Shown piece by piece: positions 63,401 through 64,000 of a DNA stretch of 64,000 bases. The DNA is from XYD12-FULL-36-8 sp964391015 (GTDB lineage Bacteria > Bacteroidota > Ignavibacteria > Ignavibacteriales > Ignavibacteriaceae), in assembly GCA_964391015.1 (NCBI GenBank), contig CAYMKU010000002.1, positions 62,001-126,000 on the forward strand. Direction: 5' to 3'. The stretch's first letter is position 1. Each line of letters begins with the position of its first letter. The notes beneath the pieces were generated by a model, which was given only the letters and a program-made list of their open reading frames with translations, did not search any database and had not been told where the DNA came from. Position numbers and translations under genes: made by a program.

Positions 63401-63597
63401 GTGCAGAATCAAGACGTCCATTAGGTTTGGCTGTTGTGGGCGGAATGTTTTTTTCAACGTTTTTAACATTAGTGATTGTACCGGTAGTTTATACTTTGTT
63501 AGCCAGATTCACAGTTAAAACGGAACAAATGAGCAAACACGAAGAAAGTGAAACGCAGATGATCTCTGAATCACCAGATTTGGTTCCGGGAAGTTGA
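60478..63597 (+). CDS. RND efflux pump permease (HAE1/AcrB-type)
   Basis: A 1039-residue inner-membrane, proton-driven drug exporter. It has twelve expected membrane helices and two large periplasmic loops. The proton-relay aspartates D400 and D401 are in GLVVDDAIVVLENIY (helix 4), and the matching Lys is in GLVTKNSILIVEF (helix 10). The N-terminal IRRPVFATVMSLAILLFGIISFTQLPVREYPDI is typical of the HAE1 subfamily, which exports hydrophobic compounds rather than metals. It is the third gene of the operon with the adaptor and TolC genes. Confidence 0.95.
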   Translation: MKLSDISIRRPVFATVMSLAILLFGIISFTQLPVREYPDIDPPIISVVTLYRGASSNVVETEISDVLEEQFATLEGVKTITSSSREGGSVITIEFELSQDVNDAANEVRDRVSRIRGTLPQEIEDPIISKVDANAQAIVWLALYSTHHSGLELSDFADRVLKERIQRMPGVGSVIIGGERKYAMRIWLDPLKMAARGLTAQDIELAVRSENAEIPGGRVEGTKREFAVRTRGDLDKPEQFGAIIISQKGDDIVRLRDVADVNVGAEDERTMARWNGKIAVGLGIVKQSKASTVDVAEKIREVLPELAKLLPEGMKLDVAYDSSEFITESISEVQQTLLIALILVVLVVLAFLKSFRATIIPTLAIPISIIGALAAVYFAGFTINILTLLGFVLAIGLVVDDAIVVLENIYRHMEMGKSRWQAALDGSKEIGFAVISTTIALVAVFIPLAFLSGNVGRLFNEFGIAVAVAVLISGFVALTLTPMISSQILKPLHGTNKSWASRSFDFFFEWLNTVYERLLRWTLAHQLLMIAGGVVTILLAVFLFKLLPSELVPVEDRGVGFGIVIAPEGSTLEYTDSYVKEIEQRLLKLPELEGLFTATGLGFGGPGSVTNSFMFLNLKSRGDRDKSQQQIIQELFPQLISIPGVLAFVINPPSLGANFSSNPVNYVLQADSYEDLSKSVGIMMGEASKLGYLINMDSDLRLNKPQLDIDIDRERASHIGVSVTDIGSTLETLLGGRMVTDFKRGTKQYDVILQMKPEYRATPEAIQNIYIKSTGGLVQLANVVNVKKTVAPKELNHYNRIRSATISAGLAPGVTLGKALDDLDRIALQKLPTSTKHEYAGQSLEYKSSSSALYFMFILAIIFIYLVLSAQFESFIHPFTILLSVPLAVFGALLTLFIFGQTLNIYSQIGLIMLIGLVTKNSILIVEFANQQRAQGHSFVDAVVNAATIRLRPILMTSFATIFGILPIAVGLGAGAESRRPLGLAVVGGMFFSTFLTLVIVPVVYTLLARFTVKTEQMSKHEESETQMISESPDLVPGS

Positions 63598-63699
63598 GTT
63601 TCGTTGAGTTATATTAATCAAAGATTCAGTATGACCTTTTTACAATTTTTAATACTGTAGAGTTTTTTTGTCAACTAAAAATTCACGAAAGGAAACCAT

Positions 63700-64000
63700 A
63701 TGCAGAGTATAACGCCGTTTCTGTGGTTCGATGATACCGCTGAGGAAGCGGTAAATTTTTATACATCGCTTTTCAAAAATTCAAAAATGGGCAGCATGGC
63801 TCGGTACGATGAAGAAGGGGCTAATATTTCCGGTAGACCGAAAGGTTCTTTAATGACAACTTCATTTCAACTTGACGGACAGGATTTCGTAGCTTTAAAT
63901 GGCGGCCCAATTTTCAAATTCACCCAAGCAATTTCATTTTATGTTTATTGCGACTCGGAAAGTGAAATTGAAAATCTTTATAAAAAATTATCTGAAAACG
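63700..64000 (+). CDS. PhnB-like VOC protein, cut by the right edge
   Basis: The first 100 codons of a small protein starting at ATG 63700 after GAAAGGA. Its opening MQSITPFLWFDDTAEEAVNFY, then YTSLFKNSKMGSMARY and DFVALNGGPIFKFTQAISFYVYCDSESE, match the PhnB/3-demethylubiquinone-methyltransferase-like (VOC) family, in which such proteins are usually 150-160 residues. The reading frame runs off the window, so the 3' end is missing. Its function is not established for this subfamily, despite the older methyltransferase name. Confidence 0.85.
   Translation, partial: MQSITPFLWFDDTAEEAVNFYTSLFKNSKMGSMARYDEEGANISGRPKGSLMTTSFQLDGQDFVALNGGPIFKFTQAISFYVYCDSESEIENLYKKLSEN

Noticed and set aside
1..64000. 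CRISPR array, tRNA or rRNA genes
   Set aside because: No regular repeat-spacer array, cloverleaf-like sequence ending in CCA or conserved rRNA stretch was seen on either strand; a covariance-model search could still find a missed tRNA.

Overview
The window is a 64 kb, AT-rich, gene-dense bacterial chromosome segment. Gene content and style suggest the Bacteroidota/Ignavibacteriota (Chlorobi) side of the tree: an FatA-like acyl-ACP thioesterase, a short AMP nucleosidase, zinc-free type B L31, a PgpH-type 7TM-HD protein, paired sodium:solute symporters, a carboxypeptidase-regulatory-domain TonB receptor, and promoters that combine TTGACA-like -35 boxes with a TAnnTTTG -10 region. This assignment is an inference from gene types; no rRNA or tRNA gene was seen.

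Layout. 1-5.8 kb: 3' part of uvrB, a YghO-like acyltransferase, truA, and the folate branch (pabB plus a class IV aminotransferase, divergent from pabA). 5.8-8.8 kb: a restriction-modification cassette on the minus strand (AbrB-like regulator, amino-type DNA methyltransferase, unknown 109-aa protein, HpaII-like endonuclease). 8.8-10 kb: a YdeI/DUF1801 protein, then a GIY-YIG nuclease gene bracketed by two direct copies of a hairpin repeat. 10-33 kb: mostly housekeeping genes on the minus strand: an anion permease, queD-queE, rpsT (plus strand), a GlmU-like protein, an MsbA-like ABC exporter, xerD, PgpH, a HAD phosphatase, two symporters, a STAS protein, ligA, a RodZ-like protein, rsmB, rpmE2, an ECF sigma/anti-sigma pair and AMP nucleosidase.

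33-53 kb is looser accessory territory: a Mut7-C RNase, a phosphoesterase, a MOSC protein, an MFS carrier, a single-chain type IIG-like restriction-modification enzyme, a membrane protein/winged-helix pair with its own palindromic operator candidate, a TPR protein, a TonB receptor, an SPFH/Arc operon, YidB, two methyltransferases and an acyl-ACP thioesterase. The spacers here hold several families of short hairpin repeats, and some look like one repeat inserted inside another. 53.3-55.5 kb holds a compact translationally coupled cluster with a PD-(D/E)xK nuclease and the C-terminal stub of a DNA methyltransferase. 55.5-64 kb: a SpoIID-like protein, small proteins, a complete tripartite RND efflux operon, and a PhnB-like gene cut by the right edge.

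The strongest candidates for something new are the HpaII-like endonuclease paired with a non-C5 methyltransferase and an AbrB-like regulator, the nuclease/methyltransferase-stub cluster at 53.3-55.5 kb, the repeat-bracketed GIY-YIG gene, and the nested GC-rich palindromes inside other intergenic repeats.
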